Below, piece after piece: positions 20,501 to 29,227 of a stretch of 64,000 nucleotides of DNA (the stretch's first letter is position 1; the number at the start of each line of letters is the position of its first letter). This DNA is from Lewinellaceae bacterium (lineage in GTDB: Bacteria > Bacteroidota > Bacteroidia > Chitinophagales > Saprospiraceae). The stretch lies in assembly GCA_020636375.1 (NCBI GenBank), contig JACJXZ010000003.1:1-64000 (forward strand). The letters are read 5' to 3'. Both the position numbers and the translations under genes were made by a program. The notes under the pieces are model-generated. The model saw nothing but the letters and a program-made list of their open reading frames with translations. It searched no databases and was not told the origin of the DNA.

Positions 20501-20658
20501 GCTTGTTTGGAGGTGGTGCTTTGGTAGCGAAAAAGACCGATTGGGGGTTCTCACGAAGCTTATTTTTTGGTGCATAGCAGGGCTACGGACCAAAAAATAG
20601 CTGAAGTGAGGTTCCAAAAGCGGGCTTTTGCAGCCCAAATGACTATCTCCAAACAAGC
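20501..20658. repeat. Long palindromic element, family copy 1
   Basis: The outer ends GCTTGTTTGGAG (20501-20512) and CTCCAAACAAGC (20647-20658) are perfect complements. Inside, the two halves match with scattered differences around a centre near 20578 (ATTTTTTGGT / ACCAAAAAAT). The halves would fold into one long stem of about 75 bp. Content and order match the element at 44946-45112 (GGGCTGCAA, ACTTC-GCT-TTTTT, CCGTA modules on one arm). It lies upstream of the sigma-factor gene. The remaining part of 20290-20732 holds only the parC promoter. Confidence 0.75.
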
Positions 20659-20732
20659 GCTTAGTGCCAAAAGCGATTGATCCAGTTGTAAATCATTCAC
20701 AATTGGGCTACCTTGTGCAAGCTGAAAAGTAC

Positions 20733-21323
20733 ATGAGTATCGCTTTGCCCCTGGAATACGATGAAAAAAGCTTGATCACGGCCTGCGCTCAGGGTGAGCG
20801 CTGGGCCCAGAAAGCGCTGTATGAAGAGCATTACAGCCGCATGATGGGCGTTTGCCTGCGCTATTCCAATGACCAGGAAGAAGCGTTGGACGTATTGCAC
20901 GAGGGGTTCATCAAAGTATTCAAGAACATCCGGAAATACCAGCCGGGAACGTCACTTTCGGCCTGGATTCGCCGTATAATGGTGAACACGGCCATTGATT
21001 ATTACCGAAAGAACACCCGGAGGCGCACGGAGGACATCGAGCAAGCATACGACCTGAGCACTGCAGATGCCGACGCCATCAGCCAGTGTACGGAAAAAGA
21101 AATACTGGATGCCATACAGCAACTATCGCCCGCTTACCGGGCTGTATTCAACCTGTACGTCATCGAAGGCTACTCTCATAAGGAAATCGCTGAGATGCTG
21201 GATATCACCGAGAGCACTTCCCGGTCAAATCTGGTAAAAGCACGCTCAAAACTGCAGGCTTTACTGAGTTCGAGATCATACGGATATGGAGAAGAAGACG
21301 AATCCGATAGACCGGATCATTAA
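20733..21323 (+). CDS. ECF-type RNA polymerase sigma factor
   Basis: A 197-residue sigma-70 family factor of the extracytoplasmic-function group. Region 2 is seen in ALYEEHYSRMMGVCLRY and DVLHEGFIKVFKNIRKY through AWIRRIMVNTAIDYYRKN. Region 4 is seen in QLSPAYRAVFNLYVIEGYSH and EIAEMLDITESTSRSNLVKARSKLQALL. The start could also be 20664, which adds 23 residues and begins just after a palindromic element. Its 3' end overlaps the next gene by 38 bases, so the two are translationally coupled and probably function as regulator and membrane-bound partner. Confidence 0.9.
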   Translation: MSIALPLEYDEKSLITACAQGERWAQKALYEEHYSRMMGVCLRYSNDQEEALDVLHEGFIKVFKNIRKYQPGTSLSAWIRRIMVNTAIDYYRKNTRRRTEDIEQAYDLSTADADAISQCTEKEILDAIQQLSPAYRAVFNLYVIEGYSHKEIAEMLDITESTSRSNLVKARSKLQALLSSRSYGYGEEDESDRPDH

Positions 21324-22845
21324 GGAAAAACTGGAGGGCATGAATGTCCCCTTCGATGCAGGCTCCTGGCAGCTTCTGGAACAGAAGCTGGATGATGAGG
21401 CTATGGGTAGTCCGGCGGAAGGCCAACCGGCAGCCGACACCAAACACATCGATGAGGCCGTCTTTGAAAAGCTCCACCGTTACAGCGCGCCTTACCAGCC
21501 TGGGCACTGGCGCCGCATGGAAGCCCTCCTGGAAGAGGCCTTCGCCTGGCCGCGCCAGGTACTGCGTTACAAAATTGCCGAGTTGGCCCTGATGCTCCTG
21601 CTGTTCCTGCTGCTCTGGCAGTACGCCCCCACCGGCCACAAAAGCGCAGACACGGTCGATCTTAAAGTTCTGGAAAGAACGCCACTGGTTGTTCCCCGCA
21701 ACCAGGAAACAACGACAGGCAACGGTAGCAAAACTAATCCGCAGGCTTCCGTCCCCGCCGGCCGACAACCCGGGTTGCCGGAAAACACGGAAACGGCAAC
21801 ACAGCCATCGGCCAACGCTTTTTCCGGCAGCGGAGGCAATGGAAATGCAACTGCAGAATTGGCTTCTGCCGGCAGGGCGCCTGCCTCCAGAGGTCCGCTT
21901 GCCCTTAGCCGGCAGGGAAACAGCTCTGGCAACCTTTCGTCGTCACAGCCGTCTTCTCTTTTGGTTCCGCTAAGCCGCCCCTACTCTCCACTTACAGGCC
22001 CCGCTCATCCTCTGCCTCAAAGCTTTAGTTTGCAGCCTTCCTTCCTCGCCGAACCAGGCATGCTCGCAATATTGCCACCGAAAGAGGTAGCTTACAAAGA
22101 AATCTGCGGCATTGACGAAGCCCCCTTCATTAAGAATAAAAGGCAGGCCGCCTTCCGGGTCGGCATGTTCGGCAGCGCAGAATACAACCTCATCACGGTT
22201 CCTTCCAGCGAGGAAAAAAGGCTGGAGGAAGAGCTGCAGCGATACGCCATGGGTTATGGCGGCGGATTGTCAGTTGGCCTTGAAATGGGCCGTTTCGAAG
22301 TGGAGACCGGCGCCATCTATGCTGCCCGGCAATATCCTGTTGGGCTGGTTTACATCAACGGCAGCGTCGGCTCCGGCCTGCAGGGCCAGCGCCTGGAGGC
22401 CAGCGAACTCAACATCATCAACCTGCCGGTTCACTTCCGGTATAGTTTTCTCCGCCGGGGTGCCTGGCGGGCCTATGCCCTGGCGGGCGCCTCCCTGCAG
22501 GTGGCCTTCCAACGGAACTATTACATCTCTGAAGAACCCCAGTTCGATTTCGTTCCAATGCAGCCTCCGCTCCCACCCGCGCCTTCTCCCTCCGAAGAAC
22601 CGGCCATCGACCGCATCCGCAGGTCCGGCCTCGGTTGGTTCGAAGGCGGTACCTTCGAGGAAAATGCCTACCTCACCGGCAACGTGGGCCTGGGGCTGGA
22701 ACGCTACATCAATTCCAACTGGAGCCTCTTCGTCCAGCCTACCTACCAGCATTCCCTGCAGTACTTCCGCGTGGGCCTGGGGCCCAATGCGGATCAGATC
22801 AACTCGCTTTCTGTCCTGTTCGGGGCTAAGGTTCGGGTGAAGTAA
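21286..22845 (+). CDS. Anti-sigma-like N-terminus joined through one membrane helix to an outer-membrane barrel-like domain
   Basis: A 519-residue protein in three parts. Residues 1-100 are charged and start with NPIDRIIKEKLEGMNVPFDAGSW, like the short cytoplasmic segments found beside ECF factors in Bacteroidota. A single helix follows (LALMLLLFLLLWQYA, about 103-119). Residues 125-255 are a Ser/Gly/Pro/Gln-rich linker. From about 265 to the end the sequence alternates as in outer-membrane beta-barrel proteins (YGGGLSVGLEMGRFEVETGA, YALAGASLQVAFQRNYY, LTGNVGLGLERYINSNWSLF) and ends in FGAKVRVK. One chain would then reach from cytoplasm to outer membrane. A role as anti-sigma factor is inferred from overlap with the sigma gene, not shown. 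Confidence 0.75.
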   Translation: MEKKTNPIDRIIKEKLEGMNVPFDAGSWQLLEQKLDDEAMGSPAEGQPAADTKHIDEAVFEKLHRYSAPYQPGHWRRMEALLEEAFAWPRQVLRYKIAELALMLLLFLLLWQYAPTGHKSADTVDLKVLERTPLVVPRNQETTTGNGSKTNPQASVPAGRQPGLPENTETATQPSANAFSGSGGNGNATAELASAGRAPASRGPLALSRQGNSSGNLSSSQPSSLLVPLSRPYSPLTGPAHPLPQSFSLQPSFLAEPGMLAILPPKEVAYKEICGIDEAPFIKNKRQAAFRVGMFGSAEYNLITVPSSEEKRLEEELQRYAMGYGGGLSVGLEMGRFEVETGAIYAARQYPVGLVYINGSVGSGLQGQRLEASELNIINLPVHFRYSFLRRGAWRAYALAGASLQVAFQRNYYISEEPQFDFVPMQPPLPPAPSPSEEPAIDRIRRSGLGWFEGGTFEENAYLTGNVGLGLERYINSNWSLFVQPTYQHSLQYFRVGLGPNADQINSLSVLFGAKVRVK

Positions 22846-22847
22846 CC

Positions 22848-23012
22848 TCACCGCCCCACCACCAGCTTCCCGCTCTGCACCATCCGCCCTTCCTGCCGCA
22901 ACACCCAGGCGTACCAGCCCGGGCTTAGTCCCCCCGTAGGTATCTGCTCCTGCCCGCCGGGCGCGAAGGCGGGCCAGGTTCCAGAGCCCACCAGGGAATT
23001 TGCGCCAAAGCT
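22848..23012 (-). pseudogene. Remnant of a T9SS type A sorting domain
   Basis: Reading the minus strand, 54 codons are open from a stop at 23013 to TGA at 22848-22850. They end in LSPGWYAWVLRQEGRMVQSG followed by KLVVGR, which is a clear T9SS type A C-terminal motif (turn, YxxxV strand, G-KLV strand). There is no start codon, signal peptide or cargo domain, so this is only the 3' tail of a lost gene. It stops where the palindromic repeat at 23038-23162 begins. Confidence 0.7.
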
Positions 23013-23037
23013 TCAACGGATTGAAGCGCCAGGTAAT

Positions 23038-23162
23038 GGGTTAAATCCGTTGATCTATCCAGCGGACCCCGGCAAAAGCCAGGGCAGGCTCTGGATAGCC
23101 TGCCCCGCAGACTTGCGGGGTCCGCTCTCCATTTGCCACCGAAATCTCAACGAATTTAACCC
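23038..23162. repeat. Composite palindromic repeat related to 9315-9387
   Basis: Outer arms GGGTTAAATCCGTTGA (23038-23053) and TCAACGAATTTAACCC (23147-23162) match at 15 of 16. Inner arms AGCGGACCCC (23061-23070) and GGGGTCCGCT (23117-23126) match perfectly. Inside are two small hairpins (CAGGCT..AGCCTG and CCCCGCA-GACT-TGCGGGG). Confidence 0.7.
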
Positions 23163-23174
23163 ACTACCGAAGAG

Positions 23175-24140
23175 CTAACCCGGTATCCTTCCCTCCGACG
23201 GCGCCACGCCATAAGCATCCTTCCAGGTTCTCCGAAACTGGCGGGCGGAACGGTACCCGCACTTCCTGGCCACCTCTTCTATGCCGAGCTGCCGGTTTTG
23301 CAGGAGCTGCCGGGCCAGTTCCAGCCGCGCCTCGCTTTTAAACTCCTGAATGGTTTTGCCCGTATGTTTCCGGAACAGGCGCGTCAGGTGGCGGGGGCTC
23401 AGGTGGGCGATCCGGGCCAGTTCTTCGATGCTGTGGTTGGCCTGCGGCTCATTGAGCAGAACTTCCTGTATTTTGTACACGGCAGGGTGGAAAGGCTGTT
23501 GCAGGTTGCTGTAAATATCCCGTTGCGGGCTGGCTGCTTCCCGCCGGAAGCTGACCACCAGTTCCTGCGCTACGCGGGCCGCCACAAAGGCGCCAAACCA
23601 TTGCTCCAGCAGGTACAGAGCCAGGTCGATGCCCGTCGTCATCCCGGCCGATGTGTATATCCGCCGGTCTTCCGTGTAGAGCTTGCCCGCCTGAAGGTTG
23701 ATTTTGGGATAATGCTGCTGCAGGTAGTCCAGGCACTTCCAGTGGCAGGTGCATTTGCGGTAGTCCAGCAGACCCATCTCCGCCAGGAGCAAAGCGCCGG
23801 AGCATACAGAACACAGGCCAGCGCCCTGCCGGTAAGCGTGCTTCACCCAGCCTTCAGCCTGCCGGACGGCCATATCCAGCTCTCCTTTTTTGAAGCTGCT
23901 GAAATCAATACCGGGTATGCAAATGAGGCTGCCCCGGCCCGGGCTGAGGCGATCCGGGGCAGTAAACCGCCCCAGCCCCAACCCCTGTTCGGCCTGGACC
24001 TCCTCCCCGAAGCTGGTGAACTGCACCCGGATCGGGCGACGGCACAGGTTCCGGGCCTCGTAAAATACCTGCAAAGGGCCGGCAAGGTCGAGCAGGTGCG
24101 TTTTCGGGAAAAGCAGGAAGATGATGTCGCGTTGGGCCAT
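23175..24140 (-). CDS. GlxA-family transcriptional regulator (DJ-1/PfpI domain plus AraC HTH)
   Basis: A 321-residue regulator with two domains. Residues 5-190 are a DJ-1/PfpI-like domain (IIFLLFPKTHLLDLAGPLQVF, the nucleophile-elbow region CSVCSGALLLAEMGLLD, and SAGMTTGIDLALYLLE). Residues 220-318 are an AraC-type double helix-turn-helix (SIEELARIAHLSPRHLTRLF, KHTGKTIQEF, GIEEVARKCGYRSARQFRR). In such proteins the first domain senses a metabolite. It diverges from a secreted DJ-1/PfpI protein (start 24375), which is its likely target. Confidence 0.92.
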   Translation of the reverse strand: MAQRDIIFLLFPKTHLLDLAGPLQVFYEARNLCRRPIRVQFTSFGEEVQAEQGLGLGRFTAPDRLSPGRGSLICIPGIDFSSFKKGELDMAVRQAEGWVKHAYRQGAGLCSVCSGALLLAEMGLLDYRKCTCHWKCLDYLQQHYPKINLQAGKLYTEDRRIYTSAGMTTGIDLALYLLEQWFGAFVAARVAQELVVSFRREAASPQRDIYSNLQQPFHPAVYKIQEVLLNEPQANHSIEELARIAHLSPRHLTRLFRKHTGKTIQEFKSEARLELARQLLQNRQLGIEEVARKCGYRSARQFRRTWKDAYGVAPSEGRIPG

Positions 24141-24374
24141 GGCATGGTGTTTACACGGCTATCCGCCTACGGATGAAGGCTGCCCGGGCTGTGTACGGCG
24201 TACAGGCCCGGCGGCAACGGGTTGTGTACAATGTACGGCTACCCAACCGGGTGTCTGCCGTTAGCCGTTTACAGACAAAGATCGGTCATTTTGAGCCATC
24301 CGCATTGGGTTTTTCCTGCTAATAAGTATATTGAATAAAAGAATCACCCATCCATTAACTATAACCCGACTGCC

Positions 24375-25649
24375 ATGAAAAAAGTATTGTTTTTTGCCAT
24401 TAGTTTGCTTTCCACAACCATGTATGCTTTCGCCCAGCCCCGGCCCAATGGCCGGGTTTACAGGGTTGCCCTCTTTGTGCCCAGCGGCGCCGAGCTGCTC
24501 GATTTTGCCGGGCCCGGCGAGGCGTTTACCCAGGCGCCTGGCTTTGAGGTTTACCTGGTGAGCCTGAGCGAAGAACCCATCCGGAGCCAGGGGTTTATGA
24601 CCATCACCCCCAATTATTCGTACAAAAACTGCCCCCGGCCGGACATCATCCTGATCCCGGGCGGCGGCACGGGCCGGATCATCAACGAGCCGGAAGCCAT
24701 CGACTGGGTTAAGCAACACTACGATAACGGAGGCATAGTGCTAACCGTCTGCACCGGCGCTTCCGTCGCAGCCAAGGCCGGCCTGCTGGAAGGCAAAAAG
24801 GCGACGACTTATCACGCATCTTTTGACTATGTGAAAGGGTATTGCTCGGATTGTGAACTGCTTAGAAATACCCGCTACGTGGACAACGGCCGCATCATCA
24901 CCACCGCCGGCATTTCCGCCGGCATCGATGGCGCGCTGCACCTGATATCCCGCATCAAAGGGCAGGACGTGGCCGAAGAGGCCGCCCGCAATATGGAATA
25001 CGATAAGTGGGCACCCAATGAAGGCCTCATGAACTACGAGAACACGTTCATCCGGTACGTAAAACAGCATGGCCCGGAAAAAGCCGGGCAAAAGTACCGG
25101 AACGAGCTGGCCGCCGGCGCCGGCACCCTGTTCTTCGCGGGAGAGATGAAAAACCTGGCGGCGGAAATGAGCGCGGCGGGCGAATACGAAAAAGCAGCGC
25201 AGGTGCTTGAGTTTTGCGCGGGCCACTACCCCGGCGAGGCCATCATTTATAACCAGCTCAGAGCGGTTTATGCTCTGGCAGGCAAACCTGTGCCTCCTAC
25301 CCCCGAAGACTTCATGGAAGCTGCCCTTCAAGGCAAGGCCGAAGAGGTAAGCGCCCTGTATGAAAAAGCCAAAGAAGCGTTTCCGGGATGGATCCTCTTT
25401 GAAGAATCACGCATGAACTGGGTGGGATACCAGCTCCTGGCGAAAGGAGAAGTGAAAAGCGCTATAGACATCTTCAAGCTCAACGCCGACGCCTATCCGG
25501 CATCCTGGAACGTGTACGACAGCCTGGCCGAAGGCTATATGAACGACGAGCAGTGGGACAAAGCCCGGAAGTACTACCTCAAATCCCTGGAGCTGAACCC
25601 GGATAACGACAACGCCCGGAAGATGATGGCGAAGATAGAGGAAAGATGA
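24375..25649 (+). CDS. Secreted DJ-1/PfpI family protein with C-terminal TPR repeats
   Basis: A 424-residue protein. It has a signal peptide (MKKVLFFAISLLSTTMYAFA), so it is periplasmic or anchored outside the cytoplasm. Residues 28-210 are a DJ-1/PfpI domain with FVPSGAELLDFAGPGEAF, ILIPGGGTGRIINEPEAI, the likely nucleophile in LTVCTGASVAAKAGLL, and TTAGISAGIDGALHLIS. The C-terminal half has TPR-like repeats, clearest at the end (AYPASWNVYDSLAEGYMNDE, ARKYYLKSLELNPDNDNARK). The enzyme activity is unknown; relatives include isonitrile hydratases and amidases. The adjacent divergent regulator has the same fold. Confidence 0.85.
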   Translation: MKKVLFFAISLLSTTMYAFAQPRPNGRVYRVALFVPSGAELLDFAGPGEAFTQAPGFEVYLVSLSEEPIRSQGFMTITPNYSYKNCPRPDIILIPGGGTGRIINEPEAIDWVKQHYDNGGIVLTVCTGASVAAKAGLLEGKKATTYHASFDYVKGYCSDCELLRNTRYVDNGRIITTAGISAGIDGALHLISRIKGQDVAEEAARNMEYDKWAPNEGLMNYENTFIRYVKQHGPEKAGQKYRNELAAGAGTLFFAGEMKNLAAEMSAAGEYEKAAQVLEFCAGHYPGEAIIYNQLRAVYALAGKPVPPTPEDFMEAALQGKAEEVSALYEKAKEAFPGWILFEESRMNWVGYQLLAKGEVKSAIDIFKLNADAYPASWNVYDSLAEGYMNDEQWDKARKYYLKSLELNPDNDNARKMMAKIEER

Positions 25650-25736
25650 CTACGAGCATGGTACTGGTCGGGGCTGTGCTGCGTACGGTGTACGATGCCC
25701 TACCGGACCGTCCAACTTCAGACGGGTAGCCGGTTT

Positions 25737-26876
25737 TTATGGCCGGTTGCCTGCTTGCTGTTTTCTTATCATTGCCTTATACCCTTCAAACCAGAACACC
25801 GCTGCGAATGCAATGGCGGCGCAGGTGAGCCATAGCTGCGGCGAAAGGCGGGACAGGTGGAAGGTTTCGCGCACTACAGGCACGAACTGTAGGGCCAGGA
25901 GCAGCAGCACGGATGCGCCCAGCATCAGCGGCAGCAGATTATTCCGGTAACAGATAGTGGTAAAGATCGTTTCGCGGAAGGAACGGTTGACTAAAGTCAG
26001 GAAGATGTTGCTGATGGTGAGCGTGATGAAGGCCATCGTCCGGGTGTAGGCCTCATCCATACCGGAAGCCATGGCCCAGTAATAGGCGCCCAGCACGCCG
26101 GCAGCTATGATCAGCCCCTGCAGGATGCTGCCGGAGAGTTCCCGCCAGGAAAACAGGCTGGCGGAGGGGTCGCGTGGCGGCTGGCTCATCACCCCTTGCT
26201 CCATGGGTTCGTTCTCGAAGAAAATGGAGCAGGTCGGCCCCATGATCATCTCCAGGAAGATGATGTGCACGGGAGAAAAGAGGTTGCGGTAGTCCCAGTT
26301 GAACAACAAAGGCATGAGGACGACGAGTATGATCGGGATGTGGATAGAGATGATGTAACGGATGGCCTTTTTCAGGTTGTGGTAGATCTTGCGGCCGTTG
26401 GCGATGGCTTCGGCCATCTTCTCCAGTTTGTCATCGGTGATTATGAGGGCGGCGGCCTTTTTGGCAATATCGGCGCTGCGGTTGCCCATGGCCACGCCAA
26501 TGTGGGCGGCCCTGAGTGCAGGACCGTCGTTGACTCCGTCGCCGGTCATGGCAACGATCTGGCCGTTGGATTTAAGGGCTTCGACGACCTTGAGTTTGGC
26601 TTCGGGGAACATGCGGACAAAAATATCGGTCGTGCTAACCGTTTCCCGCAATTTCTCCGCCGGCATGTTAAGTACGGCCTCTCCCAGCAAATAATGCCCG
26701 TCGTGGCGCATGCCGCTCTCTCCGGCGATGGTCAGCGCCGTTTCGGCATAATCTCCGGTGATCATCTTTACCTGTATGCCTGCCTCGTAGAACTGGCCAA
26801 AAATGCCAGTGGTTGCAATATTGCCAGGAAAAATCCTTGATGACAATGATTTCTGCCACCTGTCGTCTATTTGCAT
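25737..26876 (-). pseudogene. 5'-truncated cation-transporting P-type ATPase
   Basis: Only the C-terminal 379 residues of a P2-type (calcium ATPase-like) pump remain; intact members have about 830-900. Present are the hinge MITGDYAETALTIA, the Mg-binding MTGDGVNDGPALRAAHIGVAMG, and about six C-terminal membrane helices. Missing are the actuator domain, the first four helices and the phosphorylation motif DKTGT. Homology begins near residue 26 (GQFYEAGIQVK); the 25 residues before it look unrelated. The gene cannot encode a working pump. The remaining frame is undamaged, which suggests a recent deletion or rearrangement. Confidence 0.85.
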
Positions 26877-27120
26877 TGCTCATTGCATCGGTGGGCCTTA
26901 TGGGTTATCTTGACAGGCAATTGGTATACCGGGATGCTGCGGGAGCAAATCTTAAGTAGTTGGACACATTTATTGTAACTAATGCTGCTTCGAAAGCGTG
27001 GCTTGGCAGCTCTGTTCCTGGGGCAATTGTTATATGGCTGTATTGTTATATTGTTACGCTAATTGTGTCCGCTCACTTAACATCTTCGCACTGGCGGATA
27101 CCGAATGAAAAAGCGAAGCC

Positions 27121-27798
27121 ATGAGAATCTTGTTAGTTGAAGATGAAACGCCGATCGCCAATTTTATCCGGGACGGGCTGCGAGAAGAAGGCTTTGCCGT
27201 CGATGTAGCCGATAATGGCAGGACCGGCCTGGAAATGGCCCTCGGCTATCTGGATGAATATGACCTCTTTCTGCTGGACTGGATGTTGCCAGGAGTCAGT
27301 GGCATTGAGATTTGCCGCCAAATCCGAAAGGAAAACGCGCTGGTGCCCATTATCTTCCTGACCGCCAAAGACACGGCAGACGACGCTGTCTTCGGACTGG
27401 AAGCCGGTGCCAATGACTACATCCGCAAGCCGTTCGCCTTTGAAGAACTGCTGGCGCGCATCCGCGTTCTGCTGCGCAGCAGGGAAGGGGAACAACACAC
27501 CTTTTTCTGCGGCGACATCGAGATGGATACCGAGGCCTATCGGGTGACAAAAAGGGGAAAGCCGGTGGAACTGACCCAGAAGGAGTTCGCCCTGCTGGAA
27601 TACCTGCTGCGCAATAAAGGCAAGGTGTGCCGCCGCACCCGGATCATCGAAAAAGTGTGGGACATCAATTTCGGGTATGACACTTCTGTGATCGACGTAT
27701 ATATCAACTTCCTGCGCAAAAAACTGGATCGGCCGGGAGAACCTTCCTTCATCGAAACCATTCGCGGGGTGGGATACCGCGTAAATGAAGAAGCATGA
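27121..27798 (+). CDS. OmpR/PhoB-family response regulator
   Basis: A 225-residue response regulator. The receiver domain has the acidic pair in LLVEDE, the phospho-acceptor Asp53 (LFLLDWMLPG) and Lys103 (DYIRKPF). The C-terminal winged helix is of the OmpR type (ELTQKEFALLEYLLRNKGKV, VIDVYINFLRKKLD, FIETIRGVGYRV). It overlaps the sensor kinase by 4 bases (ATGA). Proteins of this class bind direct repeats spaced by one helical turn; four such boxes occur at 29181-29218, so that promoter is the best candidate target. Confidence 0.95.
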   Translation: MRILLVEDETPIANFIRDGLREEGFAVDVADNGRTGLEMALGYLDEYDLFLLDWMLPGVSGIEICRQIRKENALVPIIFLTAKDTADDAVFGLEAGANDYIRKPFAFEELLARIRVLLRSREGEQHTFFCGDIEMDTEAYRVTKRGKPVELTQKEFALLEYLLRNKGKVCRRTRIIEKVWDINFGYDTSVIDVYINFLRKKLDRPGEPSFIETIRGVGYRVNEEA

Positions 27799-29174
27799 AA
27801 CTGACCTTTCAAACCAGGATTGCTCTTTTCAACACCCTTGCTGCTACCTTAGCCACGCTACTGGTTTTCCTGATCGTGTACGCCGTCGTGTATATTACCG
27901 CTTTTCATCATCTGGACCAGGACATCCGGCGGGAAAAGGCGGAGGTCATATCCAATCTCTCCTGGGTGGGCGATTCCATTATCATCAACCAGATGCCGGA
28001 ATGGGAAGAACGGGAACACCAGCAGGTGGAAGTCAACCCCACTTTTCTGCAGATCACTGATGCGAAGGGCCGCCTGCGCTTCCGCTCTGCCAACTTGCGG
28101 CAGGATCATTTCCTTTTCATATCCGGGATAGAAAAGTCAACCTTTCTCAACAGCTGGCTCAACGGGCAGCGAATACGGCTGGGGCATTTTCCCATTTTTA
28201 ACCCCGAGGGCAAAAATACCGGCCAACTGGCCGTAGGGATTTCCTTGGAAGAATCGGCAGTAATACTCAATAACCTGCGCGTAACCCTGCTCATCGTTTT
28301 CCCCTTGTTGTTGCTGGGGCTTTATCTGGCCACATCGGTCGCCGCAGCCAAAGGTATTGCGCCGGTTCACCAGATCATCCGGACTGCTTCCTGTATAGAT
28401 GATGCGAATATCCACACCCGCCTGCCTATGCCCGAACATAAGGATGAGATCCGTCAACTGGCTACAACTATCAATGAATTGCTGAATCGGATAGAAAACC
28501 ACATTAAACGCGAAAAACAATTTACGGCGGACGTTTCCCATGAACTGCGCACCCCGTTGGCTGCTATCCGCGGCACCCTTGAAGTACTGGCCCGGCGAAA
28601 ACGTGAACCGGCACATTACGAAGAGAAGATTGCTCAGGTTATCCGGGAGGTAGACCGCATGAACCAGATACTGGACCAACTGCTGCAACTCTCCCGCCTG
28701 GAGGCCGGCAATACCGCCATAGCGCTGGAACCCGTCAACCTTCTACATCTGGCTTACGAACTCCTACCTCAATGGCAGGCCGAACTGAACCGAAAGCAGG
28801 CCGAAATAACATTCGACATTCCCCCCACTGTGGAAGTGCAGGCCAGCCGCTCCTACCTGGCCCTCATGCTCGACAACCTCGTAGGCAATGCCATCAAGTA
28901 TAGCAATCCGGGAGGCAGCATCCAAATCAGTTGGCAGGCGGCAGATCGTATCCTGACCATTGTCGATGACGGCCCTGGTATTGCCGCCGAACACCTCCCC
29001 CATATCTTCAGCCGCTTCTACAGGGCCGACTCTTCCCGAACTTCCAGGATTCCCGGTGCCGGGCTGGGGCTTTCCATCGTCAGAAAACTCGCCGAGTTGC
29101 AGCATATCCATATTGAACTGAACAGCCGTGAAGGCGAAGGAACGGCTGTTGCGCTACGTTTCCCATTCCCGTAG
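27795..29174 (+). CDS. Sensor histidine kinase
   Basis: A 459-residue membrane kinase. Two transmembrane helices (about 10-36 and 162-182) enclose a periplasmic sensing region of 125 residues. A HAMP-like segment follows, then the HisKA motif DVSHELRTPLAAIRG with His249. The ATPase part has the N box (MLDNLVGNAIKYSNPGG), G1 (VDDGPGIAAEHLPHIFSRFYR, shown in part) and G2 (GAGLGLSIVRKL). It is co-transcribed with the response regulator, as shown by the 4-base overlap. Its signal is unknown; the downstream membrane protein is a likely regulated partner. Confidence 0.95.
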   Translation: MKLTFQTRIALFNTLAATLATLLVFLIVYAVVYITAFHHLDQDIRREKAEVISNLSWVGDSIIINQMPEWEEREHQQVEVNPTFLQITDAKGRLRFRSANLRQDHFLFISGIEKSTFLNSWLNGQRIRLGHFPIFNPEGKNTGQLAVGISLEESAVILNNLRVTLLIVFPLLLLGLYLATSVAAAKGIAPVHQIIRTASCIDDANIHTRLPMPEHKDEIRQLATTINELLNRIENHIKREKQFTADVSHELRTPLAAIRGTLEVLARRKREPAHYEEKIAQVIREVDRMNQILDQLLQLSRLEAGNTAIALEPVNLLHLAYELLPQWQAELNRKQAEITFDIPPTVEVQASRSYLALMLDNLVGNAIKYSNPGGSIQISWQAADRILTIVDDGPGIAAEHLPHIFSRFYRADSSRTSRIPGAGLGLSIVRKLAELQHIHIELNSREGEGTAVALRFPFP

Positions 29175-29180
29175 TTTTTT

Positions 29181-29218
29181 AAGCCGATTTTAAGGATCGC
29201 TTAAGGGCCTTATAAGGG
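29181..29218 (+). promoter_or_regulatory. Four phased TTAAG boxes, likely response-regulator binding sites
   Basis: TTAAG at 29181, 29192 and 29203 and ATAAG at 29214 occur exactly every 11 bases. The spacing and direct orientation match how PhoB/OmpR-type regulators bind. The boxes end 9 bases upstream of a -7 box and start 6 bases after the kinase stop. Confidence 0.6.
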
Positions 29219-29227
29219 CCGGGGCCG

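Noticed and set aside
20372..20656. 94-codon minus-strand ORF
   Set aside because: It lies almost wholly inside the long palindromic element and reads as translated repeat.
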